In this document: positions 51,895 to 60,708 of the stretch, in pieces | How the letters are laid out: every line of letters begins with the position of its first letter | How positions within the stretch are numbered: the first letter of the stretch is position 1 | Assembly (NCBI RefSeq): GCF_014644735.1 | Contig: NZ_BMKZ01000003.1 | Span: 1 to 64,000, forward strand | Direction: 5' to 3' | DNA: 64,000 nt | DNA from: Caldalkalibacillus thermarum | GTDB taxonomy: Bacteria > Bacillota > Bacilli > Caldalkalibacillales > Caldalkalibacillaceae | The notes under the pieces: generated by a model | What the model was told of the DNA's origin: nothing | Databases searched by the model: none | The model's input: only the letters and a program-made list of their open reading frames with translations | Made by a program: the position numbers and the translations under genes

Positions 51895-52647
51895 GTGGAA
51901 GTAGCAATCAAGACACATGTCGGGCATATGCGCGAAGTTAATGAAGACTGTGCAGGTGTTTTTGAACATGAGCAGGGTGTTATGCTTGCCGCGGTGGCCG
52001 ATGGCATGGGAGGGCATCGGGCCGGGGATGTGGCCAGCAAAATGGCATTAGATAAATTGCAAGATTTATTTCATGCGGTGGATCATGGGCAAGACGCCCA
52101 AGCGTGGGAGCAGTGGTTAAGGGAAAGTATTGAAACAGCCAATACCTACATATTCAACTATGCCCAGCAGCACCCCACCCATTTGGGCATGGGGACAACA
52201 CTGGTCACAGCGTTATTTTTAAAGAATTGTTATCTGATTGCCCATGTGGGTGACAGCCGTGCATACCGGTATGTGCATGCTTGTTTAGAGATGTTGACAG
52301 AGGATCATTCACTGGTGAATGAGCTGGTCCGCTCCGGGCAACTGGCACCGGAGGAAGCGGAACATCATCCTCAGCGCAATGTCATTACAAGGGCCTTGGG
52401 CACTGAACGAAACGTCCGGGTTGATCTGCAGCGTTTCCAGTATGTCGGGAATGAACAAATTTTGTTGTGTTCTGATGGGCTGTCCGGTATGGTGGCGGAG
52501 CAGCAGATAAAAGAAATCCTGGAGAATCCCCATTCTGTGGATGAGAAAGCTTCTCTTTTGTTACAAGCAGCATTGGATGCTGGGGGAGAAGATAACATCA
52601 CCTTAATATTGGTCAGTCATCAGGATGAAGCAGGCAGCGTAAAGTGA
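51895..52647 (+). CDS. prpC: PP2C-family protein phosphatase PrpC
   Basis: A 250-residue Ser/Thr phosphatase that reverses PrkC phosphorylation. Metal-binding motifs are REVNEDCAG (about residue 16), VADGMGGHRAGDVAS (about 37), a second SDGLSGM (about 195) and GGEDNITLIL (about 228). GTG 51895 follows GAGGTGA at 51884-51890; an earlier GTG at 51886 lies inside this ribosome site. It stops 11 bases before prkC, an operon pairing found across Firmicutes. Confidence 0.94.
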   Translation: MEVAIKTHVGHMREVNEDCAGVFEHEQGVMLAAVADGMGGHRAGDVASKMALDKLQDLFHAVDHGQDAQAWEQWLRESIETANTYIFNYAQQHPTHLGMGTTLVTALFLKNCYLIAHVGDSRAYRYVHACLEMLTEDHSLVNELVRSGQLAPEEAEHHPQRNVITRALGTERNVRVDLQRFQYVGNEQILLCSDGLSGMVAEQQIKEILENPHSVDEKASLLLQAALDAGGEDNITLILVSHQDEAGSVK

Positions 52648-52658
52648 GGTGAAGGCAG

Positions 52659-54647
52659 GTGATCGGCAAAAAATTAGTTGGCCGCTATGAGCTCATGGAG
52701 CGGGTCGGCGGCGGAGGCATGGCCGTTGTGTATAAAGCCCGGGACCGGTTGCTAAACCGGATCGTAGCGGTTAAAATCTTGCGTGAACAATTTTCTGGTG
52801 ATCATGATTTTGTTGATCGGTTCAGGAGAGAGGCTCAGGCAGCTGCCAGTCTGTCACATCCCAATATTGTTAACATTTACGATGTGGGAATTGATGAAGG
52901 TATCCATTTCATCGTGATGGAATATATTGACGGACCAACGCTGAAGGAATACATTGCCCAGAAGGGGCGCCTGCCGGTCGAAGAAGCTATCCATATCACC
53001 AGGCAGATTGCTGAAGCACTGGACCACGCCCATCAAAACAATATTATCCATCGCGATATTAAACCCCATAACATTTTAATCGGCCCGCACAAACATATTA
53101 AAGTGACTGATTTCGGCATTGCCAGGGCAGCAACTTCATCCACGATTACACATACCGGATCGGTGATTGGCTCCGTACACTATTTTTCACCGGAACAGGC
53201 CCGCGGAGGGGTGACCGGTCAAAAATCGGATCTCTATTCATTGGGGATTGTTTTGTATGAAATGGTCACGGGTGAGTTGCCTTTTTCGGGAGATTCACCT
53301 ATCAGCGTAGCGCTTAAACACTTGCAGGAACCATTTACTGAGCCCCGCCAACTTAATCCTAATATTCCCCAAAGTGTGGAAAATATCATTTTGCGTTGCT
53401 TGGCCAAAAACCCCAGCCAGCGCTATGAATCCGCTGACGGGCTCATTCAAGACCTCAACACCTGTCTCAGCCCAGAACGGTTAAACGAACCAAAATGGAC
53501 ATCGGAGCAAATTGACGATGAAGATGAAGCGACCAAAGTTGTGCCAGCTATCAAAGACGATTTGTTTGAGACCAAGGTGATCGAAAAACCTGTGCAGGAT
53601 ACTGGAGCGGTACATAATAAAAAGCAAAACGGTGACGCAGAAGGAAGCACTCCAAAACAAAAGAAGAAACGGCGCATATGGTTGAAACTGGCCGTGATGA
53701 CGTTGATTATTCTCCTGCTCAGCTTTGGCACCTATCAGGGAGTGAAAATGTATATCGCTTCCCAAGAGGTTGAGGTGCCGGATGTATATAACCTCCCCGT
53801 TGAGGAAGCGACTGAACAGCTCGAAGCGCTTAAACTGGTGGTGGATGCTTCCGCAGAACGCTATCATGATGAAGTGGAAGAAGGCCATGTGCTCCGACAA
53901 AACCCTGTACCAGGAACGGTCGTTAAAAAAGGTTCTACCGTCCGGCTAACGGTAAGCAAGGGCAAGCTCAAGATTGAAATGCCATCAGTCGTTCATTTAA
54001 CTGAACAACAGGCCCGCAACGTGTTAAGAAACTTCACTGTCTATACGATGGAAGAATACCATGATGAGATTCCAGAGGGACATGTTATCTCCCAGGATCC
54101 TGAGGCAGGAGAATTGGTGGTGGAAGGCGAAACAGAGGTGCGTCTGGTGATCAGCAAAGGGAAACGGACTTTTAAAATGCCGAACTTAAAAGGTATGACG
54201 CTGGATGAAGCTAAAGCCGTTGCGGCAGAATATCAACTGGTCATAAATGAGGTTCGCCAAGGCTATTCCGCCGATTTTGCCGAGGGTCAAATCTATCAGC
54301 AATATCCCTATGACCCGGGGATGGAAGTGACAGATGGATCTAAAATTGATGTCTGGATCAGCCAAGGACCGGAAATCAGGCAAAAATCACGTCAGATTAC
54401 CGTTGCCTTGGATGACGACGGGAACGATGACCATCCTGGCCGGGGCAAGGGAAAAAATAAGCAAAGGGTCAAAGTAGAAATCTTGGTCCGGGACCATCAG
54501 GGAGAACGCAAGGCATTTGCTGAACATATCAGCAAGACCAAAACGTATACGGTTGATGTTGTCGTGATCCCCCGGCAATCAGCCTTGATTCAGGTTTTTC
54601 TGGACGGTGAACTTCATCATGAGGAACAGGTAGGTTTTAATGATTAA
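52659..54647 (+). CDS. prkC: Serine/threonine protein kinase PrkC with three PASTA domains
   Basis: A 662-residue membrane kinase. The kinase domain covers about residues 10-275 (GGGGMAVVY glycine loop, VAVKIL lysine, HRDIKPHNIL catalytic loop, DFGIA). A basic linker is followed by one membrane helix (about 345-365) and three extracellular PASTA repeats (about 370-435, 436-503 and 504-573). A C-terminal Ig-like domain ends the protein. PASTA domains bind muropeptides; in B. subtilis PrkC signals spore germination. GTG 52659 follows GAGGTGAAGG. Confidence 0.95.
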   Translation: MIGKKLVGRYELMERVGGGGMAVVYKARDRLLNRIVAVKILREQFSGDHDFVDRFRREAQAAASLSHPNIVNIYDVGIDEGIHFIVMEYIDGPTLKEYIAQKGRLPVEEAIHITRQIAEALDHAHQNNIIHRDIKPHNILIGPHKHIKVTDFGIARAATSSTITHTGSVIGSVHYFSPEQARGGVTGQKSDLYSLGIVLYEMVTGELPFSGDSPISVALKHLQEPFTEPRQLNPNIPQSVENIILRCLAKNPSQRYESADGLIQDLNTCLSPERLNEPKWTSEQIDDEDEATKVVPAIKDDLFETKVIEKPVQDTGAVHNKKQNGDAEGSTPKQKKKRRIWLKLAVMTLIILLLSFGTYQGVKMYIASQEVEVPDVYNLPVEEATEQLEALKLVVDASAERYHDEVEEGHVLRQNPVPGTVVKKGSTVRLTVSKGKLKIEMPSVVHLTEQQARNVLRNFTVYTMEEYHDEIPEGHVISQDPEAGELVVEGETEVRLVISKGKRTFKMPNLKGMTLDEAKAVAAEYQLVINEVRQGYSADFAEGQIYQQYPYDPGMEVTDGSKIDVWISQGPEIRQKSRQITVALDDDGNDDHPGRGKGKNKQRVKVEILVRDHQGERKAFAEHISKTKTYTVDVVVIPRQSALIQVFLDGELHHEEQVGFND

Positions 54648-54676
54648 GACCACAAATTTGAAATGGAGGTTCTTGT

Positions 54677-55564
54677 ATGCTGCAAGGTCGCATCATCAAG
54701 GCGCTAGCGGGCTACTACTACGTGCTTGATCATAGCGGAAAAGTGTGGCAATGTCGTGCCAGAGGCGTCTTTAAGAAAAAAGGTCTGCAGCCTTTGGTAG
54801 GGGATGTGGTCCAATTTGAATCTGTTTCCGAGCGGGAAGGGTGGGTGACCCAACTTAAGGATAGAAAAAATCGGCTGGTACGTCCCCCCATTGCCAATGT
54901 AGACCAGGCCCTGCTTGTTTTTTCAGTCAAAGAACCTTCATTCAGTTCTTTTTTATTGGACCGGATGCTGGTCACTGTGGAAAAAGCTCGAATCAGGCCG
55001 TTGATCTGCTTTACCAAACTGGACTTGTGTCCGGATGACAAAAATATCCAGGCAGCCATCAACGTCTATCAACAGCTGGGCTATCAGATCTGCCAAACAA
55101 GCAGTGTCAGTGGAGAAGGGATTGATGATTTAATGAAACTCCTCCGGGGAAAAATAACTGTTTTAGCCGGACAGTCTGGTGTAGGCAAGTCTACTCTCCT
55201 TAATCTCTTGTGTCCCCAGGCTGAATTAGAAACAGGGGAAGTTTCGGATAAATTGGGACGAGGGCGCCATACTACCCGGCATGTTGAGCTTCTCCAGCTG
55301 CCTGGCGGGGGATTGGTGGCAGATACCCCTGGTTTTAGCCAACTGGATTTTAAGGACATAGAACCGGAGGAGTTGGCTGCTTGTTTTGTGGAATTTAGAG
55401 CTTACATGGAAGCATGTAAATTTCGAGGCTGTTTGCATCGTGATGAACCGGGATGTGCGGTCAAAAGTGCTGTGGCACAAGGGGAAATCGATTCTGGCCG
55501 CTATACTCATTATCTGCAATTTTTAGATGAAATTGGAGATCAACTATACAGAAAGAGGTATTGA
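54677..55564 (+). CDS. rsgA: Ribosome small subunit-dependent GTPase RsgA
   Basis: A 295-residue circularly permuted GTPase (YloQ/CpgA) that checks 30S maturation. N-terminal OB-fold (about 1-65), then G-motifs in permuted order: G4 FTKLDLC, G1 GQSGVGKSTLLN, G3 DTPGFSQLD, and a C-terminal zinc site with CKFRGCLHRDEPGC. ATG 54677 follows GGAGG. The stop overlaps the first codons of the rpe frame. Confidence 0.95.
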   Translation: MLQGRIIKALAGYYYVLDHSGKVWQCRARGVFKKKGLQPLVGDVVQFESVSEREGWVTQLKDRKNRLVRPPIANVDQALLVFSVKEPSFSSFLLDRMLVTVEKARIRPLICFTKLDLCPDDKNIQAAINVYQQLGYQICQTSSVSGEGIDDLMKLLRGKITVLAGQSGVGKSTLLNLLCPQAELETGEVSDKLGRGRHTTRHVELLQLPGGGLVADTPGFSQLDFKDIEPEELAACFVEFRAYMEACKFRGCLHRDEPGCAVKSAVAQGEIDSGRYTHYLQFLDEIGDQLYRKRY

Positions 55565-55566
55565 GG

Positions 55567-56214
55567 ATGGTTAAAGTTGCACCTTCGATCTTATCTGCCA
55601 ATTTTGCGGTTCTTGGTCAAGAAATTAACGATGTGATTCAGGGTGGAGCAGACTGGATTCACATCGATGTCATGGATGGTCATTTTGTGCCCAATATTAC
55701 CATGGGTCCGTTGGTGGTTGAGGCCATTCGCCCCTTGACTGACCTCCCCCTTGATGTTCATCTGATGATTGAAGAGCCTGAGAAGTATATCCAAGACTTT
55801 GTCAAAAGCGGGGCGGACCTGATTACTGTTCATCAAGAAGCATGCCGTCATCTTCACCGCACCGTTTATCAGATTAAGGAGGCGGGTGTTAAGGCGGGAG
55901 TCGCTATCAATCCAGCCACACCGGTGGAAATGGTGAGAGAAATCCTGGCTGATGTTGATCTGGTATTGCTTATGACGGTTAACCCTGGTTTTGGCGGCCA
56001 AACGTTTATTCCCACCGTCCTCACAAAGGTTAAAAGGTGCCGCCAATGGGCCGAGGAGCAGGGATTATCCCATCTGTACTTGGAAGTGGATGGGGGCGTC
56101 AATGAACATACTGCTTCGTTATGCCGTCAAGCGGGTGCCAATGTGCTGGTGGCCGGTTCTGCCATTTTCAGCGCAGCAGACCGTCGGGAAGCCATTAACA
56201 AAATACGTGGTTAA
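55567..56214 (+). CDS. rpe: Ribulose-phosphate 3-epimerase
   Basis: A 215-residue TIM-barrel enzyme of the pentose phosphate pathway, interconverting ribulose 5-phosphate and xylulose 5-phosphate. Metal-binding HIDVMDGHFVPNITMGP (about residues 32-48) and VNPGFGGQ (about 140) are intact. ATG 55567 is chosen with AAGAGG at 55553-55558; a TTG at 55561 is less likely. In B. subtilis thiN follows; here the next gene is spoVM. Confidence 0.95.
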   Translation: MVKVAPSILSANFAVLGQEINDVIQGGADWIHIDVMDGHFVPNITMGPLVVEAIRPLTDLPLDVHLMIEEPEKYIQDFVKSGADLITVHQEACRHLHRTVYQIKEAGVKAGVAINPATPVEMVREILADVDLVLLMTVNPGFGGQTFIPTVLTKVKRCRQWAEEQGLSHLYLEVDGGVNEHTASLCRQAGANVLVAGSAIFSAADRREAINKIRG

Positions 56215-56285
56215 TCATCTTATCAGCTTAAGAATATGTTCTATCTTTGGCAAGCATACATAAAAATAATGTTAAGAGAAAAAAA

Positions 56286-56316
56286 CAACCTATGACCGCT
56301 TTAAAGGTTGCTTTTT
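56286..56316 (+). terminator. Probable terminator after rpe
   Basis: CAACCT (56286-56291) pairs with AGGTTG (56305-56310), 13-base loop, followed by CTTTTT. The stem is short, so termination may be partial. Confidence 0.55.
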
Positions 56317-56404
56317 CATTGAAGTAAGGGAAACTAATGCGGGCTGTCAACTAAGGGGGAGGGGATGAATATACTAGGGGTGAATAGAGTAAGGAGGGGG
56401 AATG

Positions 56405-56482
56405 ATGAGGTTTTATACCATTAAATTACCTCGGTTTCTGGGAACGATTGTTCGTGTGGTGATTGACGTGTTTAAACGATAA
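56405..56482 (+). CDS. spoVM: Stage V sporulation protein M (25 residues)
   Basis: A very small gene below usual ORF length cut-offs. It reads RFYTIKLPRFLG followed by TIVRVVIDVFKR, closely matching B. subtilis SpoVM (26 residues, KFYTIKLPKFLG...). SpoVM is an amphipathic helix that recognises the curved outer forespore membrane and anchors SpoIVA to start coat assembly. AAGGAGGGGG at 56391-56400 precedes two ATGs; 56405 has the better spacing, 56402 would add one Met. Its position between rpe and rpmB matches Bacillus synteny. A terminator follows at once. Confidence 0.93.
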   Translation: MRFYTIKLPRFLGTIVRVVIDVFKR

Positions 56483-56508
56483 AAAGCACCTGAACGGTGC
56501 TTTTTTTC
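56482..56508. terminator. Bidirectional intrinsic terminator between spoVM and rpmB
   Basis: AAAAGCACC and GGTGCTTTT form a perfect 9-base stem with a 5-base loop and T runs on both strands, serving spoVM (+) and rpmB (-). Confidence 0.85.
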
Positions 56509-56535
56509 ATGAACGCACTAAAAATGAGAACGATA

Positions 56536-56724
56536 TTAAGCGCGTTTAACTTTACCAGATTTTAAGGCTCTTGCGCTTACATAGACACGCTTAGGTTTAC
56601 CATTGACTAAGATTCTAACTTTTTGAACATTAACGCCCCATTTGCGTCTCGTCTTATTTTCAGCATGGCTGCGTTTATTGCCGTAGCTGGGTTTTTTTCC
56701 GGTGATATAACACTTGCGTGCCAC
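56536..56724 (-). CDS. rpmB: Ribosomal protein L28
   Basis: A 62-residue 50S subunit protein, basic throughout, with [20 protein letters not shown] at the start and [14 protein letters not shown] in the middle. The GTG at 56724 follows GAGGAGG. It lacks a full set of four zinc-binding cysteines, having only one, so it is the C-minus form. Transcribed against its neighbours, as in Bacillus. Confidence 0.96.
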   Translation of the reverse strand: MARKCYITGKKPSYGNKRSHAENKTRRKWGVNVQKVRILVNGKPKRVYVSARALKSGKVKRA

Positions 56725-56777
56725 ACTTTCTACCTCCTCATATTATCCTTAATCAATCAGCATTTTCATACTTGGAT

Positions 56778-56807
56778 ATCTTAGCATATTCAGTTGGATT
56801 TTTGCAA
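56778..56807 (-). promoter_or_regulatory. Probable SigA-type promoter of rpmB
   Basis: Minus-strand TTGCAA (56807-56802), 18-base spacer, TAAGAT (56783-56778). The remaining 56808-56944, before yloU, holds no other clear element. Confidence 0.45.
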
Positions 56808-56944
56808 CCACTTAAGGTGATTCCTGCGAAGAGTGGCATCTCTCTATGTGGGAAAGCTTTTAAAAGAAAGGAACATATAGTAAAATTGGAATAGCTGTTT
56901 GCTGTTCATACAGGCGCTTAATTGACGATAAGGAGGCAGTAATC

Positions 56945-57307
56945 ATGACTGTGCAGATTTCCACACCGTTAGGCCAAATCGAAGTGGCCAAAGAAGTCAT
57001 TGAAACCATTGCTGGGGGAGCAGCAATGGAGTGCTATGGCTTGGTTGGCATGGCTTCTCAAAAATATATTAGAGACGGATTGACCGAATTGTTGCGCCGT
57101 GAAAATTTGAAAAAAGGAGTCGTTGTCCGCGAAGACGAGAATGGCGTTCATATTGATATGTATGTGGTTGTTAGTTATGGAACCAAAATTTCAGAAGTGG
57201 CCCATAATGTGCAATCTAAAGTTAAATACACCTTGCAAGAAATGTTGGGCTTACAAGTGGATAGCGTCAATATTTATGTTCAAAGTGTACGTGTGACCAA
57301 CAGTTAA
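56945..57307 (+). CDS. Asp23/Gls24 family protein (YloU-like)
   Basis: A 120-residue cytoplasmic protein of the Asp23 (alkaline shock/Gls24) family. N-terminal TPLGQIEVAKEVIETIAGGAAMECYG and the later VVVSYGTKISEVAHNVQSKVKYTLQEMLGL are typical, the latter split here only by position (about residues 75-105). In B. subtilis yloU precedes yloV/fakA, as here. Family members are linked to membrane or envelope stress; this copy has no membrane segment. AAGGAGG precedes the ATG. Confidence 0.9.
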   Translation: MTVQISTPLGQIEVAKEVIETIAGGAAMECYGLVGMASQKYIRDGLTELLRRENLKKGVVVREDENGVHIDMYVVVSYGTKISEVAHNVQSKVKYTLQEMLGLQVDSVNIYVQSVRVTNS

Positions 57308-57340
57308 GCATAAAGGCAGCATGAGTTAGGAGGATCATGA

Positions 57341-59056
57341 GTGAAACAGCACAAAATTAATGGACATTTATTTGCTGATATGATTCGCCAAGGAGCAAAA
57401 AATCTTGAAAAGCATGCCAAAAATGTGGATGCTTTAAATGTGTTTCCTGTACCTGACGGAGATACGGGAACCAATATGAGCCTGTCGTTGGCCTCTGGCG
57501 TGAACGAGATGAACAAAGTTTCATCAAACAGTGTGGCTCAGGTTGCCAAAGCCTTATCCAAAGGCTTGTTGATGGGAGCAAGAGGTAATTCAGGTGTCAT
57601 TTTGTCCCAATTATTCAGAGGGTTCGCCAAGGGAGTGGAATCAAAGGAGCATCTGATTGCTCAGGATTTTGCAGCAGGACTTAAGCAAGGGGTTGAAACC
57701 GCATACAATGCAGTGATGAAACCTGTTGAGGGCACCATCTTGACTGTGGCCAAAGATGCGGCCAAGGTGGCTGAGGAAAAAGCGAAACAGACAGATAATC
57801 TTTTAGAGCTTATGGAAGCCGTTGTGGCTGAAGCCAAAGCTTCTCTCATGCGGACGCCTGATTTATTGCCTATTCTAAAGCAAGTGGGGGTCGTGGACTC
57901 CGGCGGTCAAGGTTTAGTGTATGTTTATGAAGGATTTTTAGCGGCGCTAAGAGGAGAAATGGTTACAGATGAAGCAGTTTCCACTGACGAGTCCGTGCCG
58001 AAGGCTTTCAGTGAGAACAAAGGAGTTCATGTCCAAAACGAAGTGGCCGAGATGATGGCCCAAGGCGTCTTGTCTGAAGACGATATTAAATATGGGTATT
58101 GTACCGAGTTTATGATCCGCCTGGATCAGAATCAGACCCGTTCCTTTCAGGAAAGTGAATTTCGTCGCCAGTTGCATACATACGGGGACTCCATCCTGGT
58201 GGTTTCTGACGATGAACTGGTTAAGGTACATATACACGCTGAAGAGCTGGGCAAAGTTTTGGGATATGCCCAATCTTTCGGTGAACTGACGAACATTAAG
58301 ATTGAGAACATGCGCGAACAGTTCCGGGAAGTCAAAGAGCGTGGCAAAGGAGCTGGACAACCGTCTGTCCCTCATGTGGACCTCCCTTCTGCCACAGAAA
58401 AGAACTATGGCATTGTTGCTGTTGGAATGGGAGACGGCATTGCGGAGATTTTTAAGAGCCTCGGAGCAGATGAGGTGATCTATGGCGGGCAGACTATGAA
58501 TCCCAGCACGCAAGCTTTTGTTGATGTCATGGAAAGCATCAGGGCCAAACAGGTGATTATATTGCCCAATAATAGCAATGTGATTTTAACCGCCCAGCAG
58601 GCTGCCCAATTGGTAGATAAACAGGTGGCAGTCATTCCCACCCAAAATGTCATGCAAGGCATTGCCGCCCTGTTAAGTTTCAACCCTTCGGTTTCTTTAG
58701 AAGAAAATGTGCAGGCCATGAGCAAAGCAACAGAGGGGGTTGTCACAGGTCAAGTCACCCATGCCACTCGCGACACTGAATTAGATGGCATCACCATTAA
58801 GAAGGGGCATTATATAGGCATTAAGGACGGTAAAATTGTGGTCACGGCGGAAAAGGCTGACGATGCGCTTCGTCAATTGATCGGGCGGATGATAAGTGCT
58901 GAGAGTGAAATTTTAACGCTCATTTATGGTGAGGATGTTGACAAGGCAGAGATAGAGGCCTTTCAGGCCTTCATGGAAGACAACTACCCTGATGTGGAAA
59001 TAGAAGTTCATTCCGGTAAACAGCCTATGTATCCATACTTGGTGTCAGTGGAGTAA
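57341..59056 (+). CDS. fakA: Fatty acid kinase ATP-binding subunit FakA (YloV, DAK family)
   Basis: A 571-residue protein with a DhaL/DAK2-type kinase domain (about residues 10-200, with VFPVPDGDTGTNMSLSL and RGNSGVILSQ) and a C-terminal DegV-like region (from about 340). FakA phosphorylates fatty acids bound by FakB (DegV) proteins, for incorporation into phospholipid. The GTG at 57341 follows TTAGGAGGA. No fakB gene is in the window. fapR and plsX, also of lipid synthesis, lie downstream. Confidence 0.9.
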   Translation: MKQHKINGHLFADMIRQGAKNLEKHAKNVDALNVFPVPDGDTGTNMSLSLASGVNEMNKVSSNSVAQVAKALSKGLLMGARGNSGVILSQLFRGFAKGVESKEHLIAQDFAAGLKQGVETAYNAVMKPVEGTILTVAKDAAKVAEEKAKQTDNLLELMEAVVAEAKASLMRTPDLLPILKQVGVVDSGGQGLVYVYEGFLAALRGEMVTDEAVSTDESVPKAFSENKGVHVQNEVAEMMAQGVLSEDDIKYGYCTEFMIRLDQNQTRSFQESEFRRQLHTYGDSILVVSDDELVKVHIHAEELGKVLGYAQSFGELTNIKIENMREQFREVKERGKGAGQPSVPHVDLPSATEKNYGIVAVGMGDGIAEIFKSLGADEVIYGGQTMNPSTQAFVDVMESIRAKQVIILPNNSNVILTAQQAAQLVDKQVAVIPTQNVMQGIAALLSFNPSVSLEENVQAMSKATEGVVTGQVTHATRDTELDGITIKKGHYIGIKDGKIVVTAEKADDALRQLIGRMISAESEILTLIYGEDVDKAEIEAFQAFMEDNYPDVEIEVHSGKQPMYPYLVSVE

Positions 59057-59081
59057 GGCAGGCTTCAAAGAGGGGATAAAG

Positions 59082-59744
59082 ATGAAATATCGCTCAGTAT
59101 TTGATATTATCGGTCCTATTATGATCGGGCCATCCAGTTCCCACACAGCTGGCGCGGCCCGCATCGGCAGAGTGGCCCGTCGCATCTTCGGCAGAAAACC
59201 TGACAGGGCAACCATTACGTTGTATGGTTCTTTTGCTAAAACGTATAAAGGTCATGGTACAGACATTGCCATAGTTGGAGGACTTTTGGATTTGGACACG
59301 TTTGATGAAGGAATTGTGCGTTCACTGGAGATGGCCAAAGAGCAAGGCATTCAGGTAACTATCCAGGCCAGCGAAGAGGACGTGGATCACCCCAATACGG
59401 CCAAAATTGAACTTAGCGGTGACCAGCACCACCTTGAGATTGTGGGCACTTCCATTGGCGGGGGATCGATTGAAATCATCTCCATAAATGGTTTTAACCT
59501 GCGATTGTCCGGTCATCATCCAGCTTTGCTTGTCCTCCACGAAGACAAATATGGGATGATTGCCCAGGTGGCCAACGTCTTGAGCAAGTTCAAGCTCAAT
59601 ATTGGTCATATGGAAGTGGCACGTAAAAGTAAAGGATCGGAAGCGTTGATGGTCATTGAGACCGATCAACCCATTGGTGAGCAGGTGCTGGCTGAAATAG
59701 GAGAGATCCCCTCCATTTTAACAGTAACAAAAGTAGAGCTCTGA
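59082..59744 (+). CDS. sdaAB: L-serine dehydratase beta subunit
   Basis: A 220-residue subunit of the iron-sulfur L-serine dehydratase that deaminates serine to pyruvate. N-terminal GPSSSHTAGAARIGRVAR (about residues 14-31) is diagnostic; a C-terminal ACT domain (about 145-220) may sense serine. It is followed 70 bases downstream by the alpha subunit, as in Bacillus. Confidence 0.94.
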   Translation: MKYRSVFDIIGPIMIGPSSSHTAGAARIGRVARRIFGRKPDRATITLYGSFAKTYKGHGTDIAIVGGLLDLDTFDEGIVRSLEMAKEQGIQVTIQASEEDVDHPNTAKIELSGDQHHLEIVGTSIGGGSIEIISINGFNLRLSGHHPALLVLHEDKYGMIAQVANVLSKFKLNIGHMEVARKSKGSEALMVIETDQPIGEQVLAEIGEIPSILTVTKVEL

Positions 59745-59814
59745 TGGTTTAATCGCTTATACCATAACCGGCAGGAGAACAACGGCTTAAGGCAAGCTGA
59801 AAGGAGGAGGAGCT

Positions 59815-60708
59815 ATGGCCTTGTTTAAGACCGTGTCTGAGCTCGTTGAACGGGCAGAACGTGAAAACAAGAAAATCGCGGAAATCATGATTGAACAAGA
59901 GATACAGATGTCAGGGAAATCGAAAGAACAAATTATGGACAATATGGCCAAAGCCTACCGGGTCATGGAGAAAGCCGTGCAAAGGGGAACAACTGAAGAC
60001 ATCCAATCTCACAGCGGTTTGACGGGCGGTGATGCCAGGAAGCTGCAACGTTATATACAACAAGGACACGTCTTGTCCGGCACTCATGTGTTGGAGGCGG
60101 TAAGTAAGGCGATGGCGACCAATGAGGTTAATGCCGCCATGGGTACCATATGTGCCACTCCCACAGCCGGCGCAGCAGGGATCGTGCCTGGTTGTCTGTT
60201 TGCTGTAGCTGAAAAGCTGCAACCCTCCTTCGAGGAAAGGCTTCACTTTCTGTTTACAGCAGGTGCCATCGGGTATGTAATTGCCAACAACGCATTCATT
60301 GCCGGGGCTACGGGAGGCTGTCAAGCTGAAACAGGATCAGCAACAGCAATGGCTGCAGCAGCCATTGTGGAAATGGCAGGAGGCACTCCCACACAATCCG
60401 CCCATGCCCTTGCTATCGCCTTGCAAAACTTGTTAGGACTGGTCTGTGATCCAGTGGCTGGTCTGGTGGAAGTGCCTTGCGTGAAGCGCAATGCCATTGG
60501 AGCAGCTATTGCCATGGTGGCAGCTGACATGGCTCTGGCGGGGATTAAATTTATTATTCCCGCCGATGAAGTGATTGAGGCCATGTATCGAATTGGCAAA
60601 ACGATGCCCCATACACTAAAAGAAACAGCTTTAGGCGGCTTAGCTGCCACCCCAACGGGGAAAGCGCTGGAAAGCAGAATTTTTGGTACGGAGTTGGTCA
60701 AAGCGTGA
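59815..60708 (+). CDS. sdaAA: L-serine dehydratase alpha subunit
   Basis: A 297-residue catalytic subunit. Cysteines for the oxygen-sensitive [4Fe-4S] cluster are in GGCQAETGSA and LVCDPVAGLVEVPC (about residues 170-225), and CATPTAGAAGIVPG near 120 is conserved. Works as a complex with SdaAB. GGAGGAGG precedes the ATG. The stop overlaps the recG GTG by four bases. Confidence 0.95.
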   Translation: MALFKTVSELVERAERENKKIAEIMIEQEIQMSGKSKEQIMDNMAKAYRVMEKAVQRGTTEDIQSHSGLTGGDARKLQRYIQQGHVLSGTHVLEAVSKAMATNEVNAAMGTICATPTAGAAGIVPGCLFAVAEKLQPSFEERLHFLFTAGAIGYVIANNAFIAGATGGCQAETGSATAMAAAAIVEMAGGTPTQSAHALAIALQNLLGLVCDPVAGLVEVPCVKRNAIGAAIAMVAADMALAGIKFIIPADEVIEAMYRIGKTMPHTLKETALGGLAATPTGKALESRIFGTELVKA

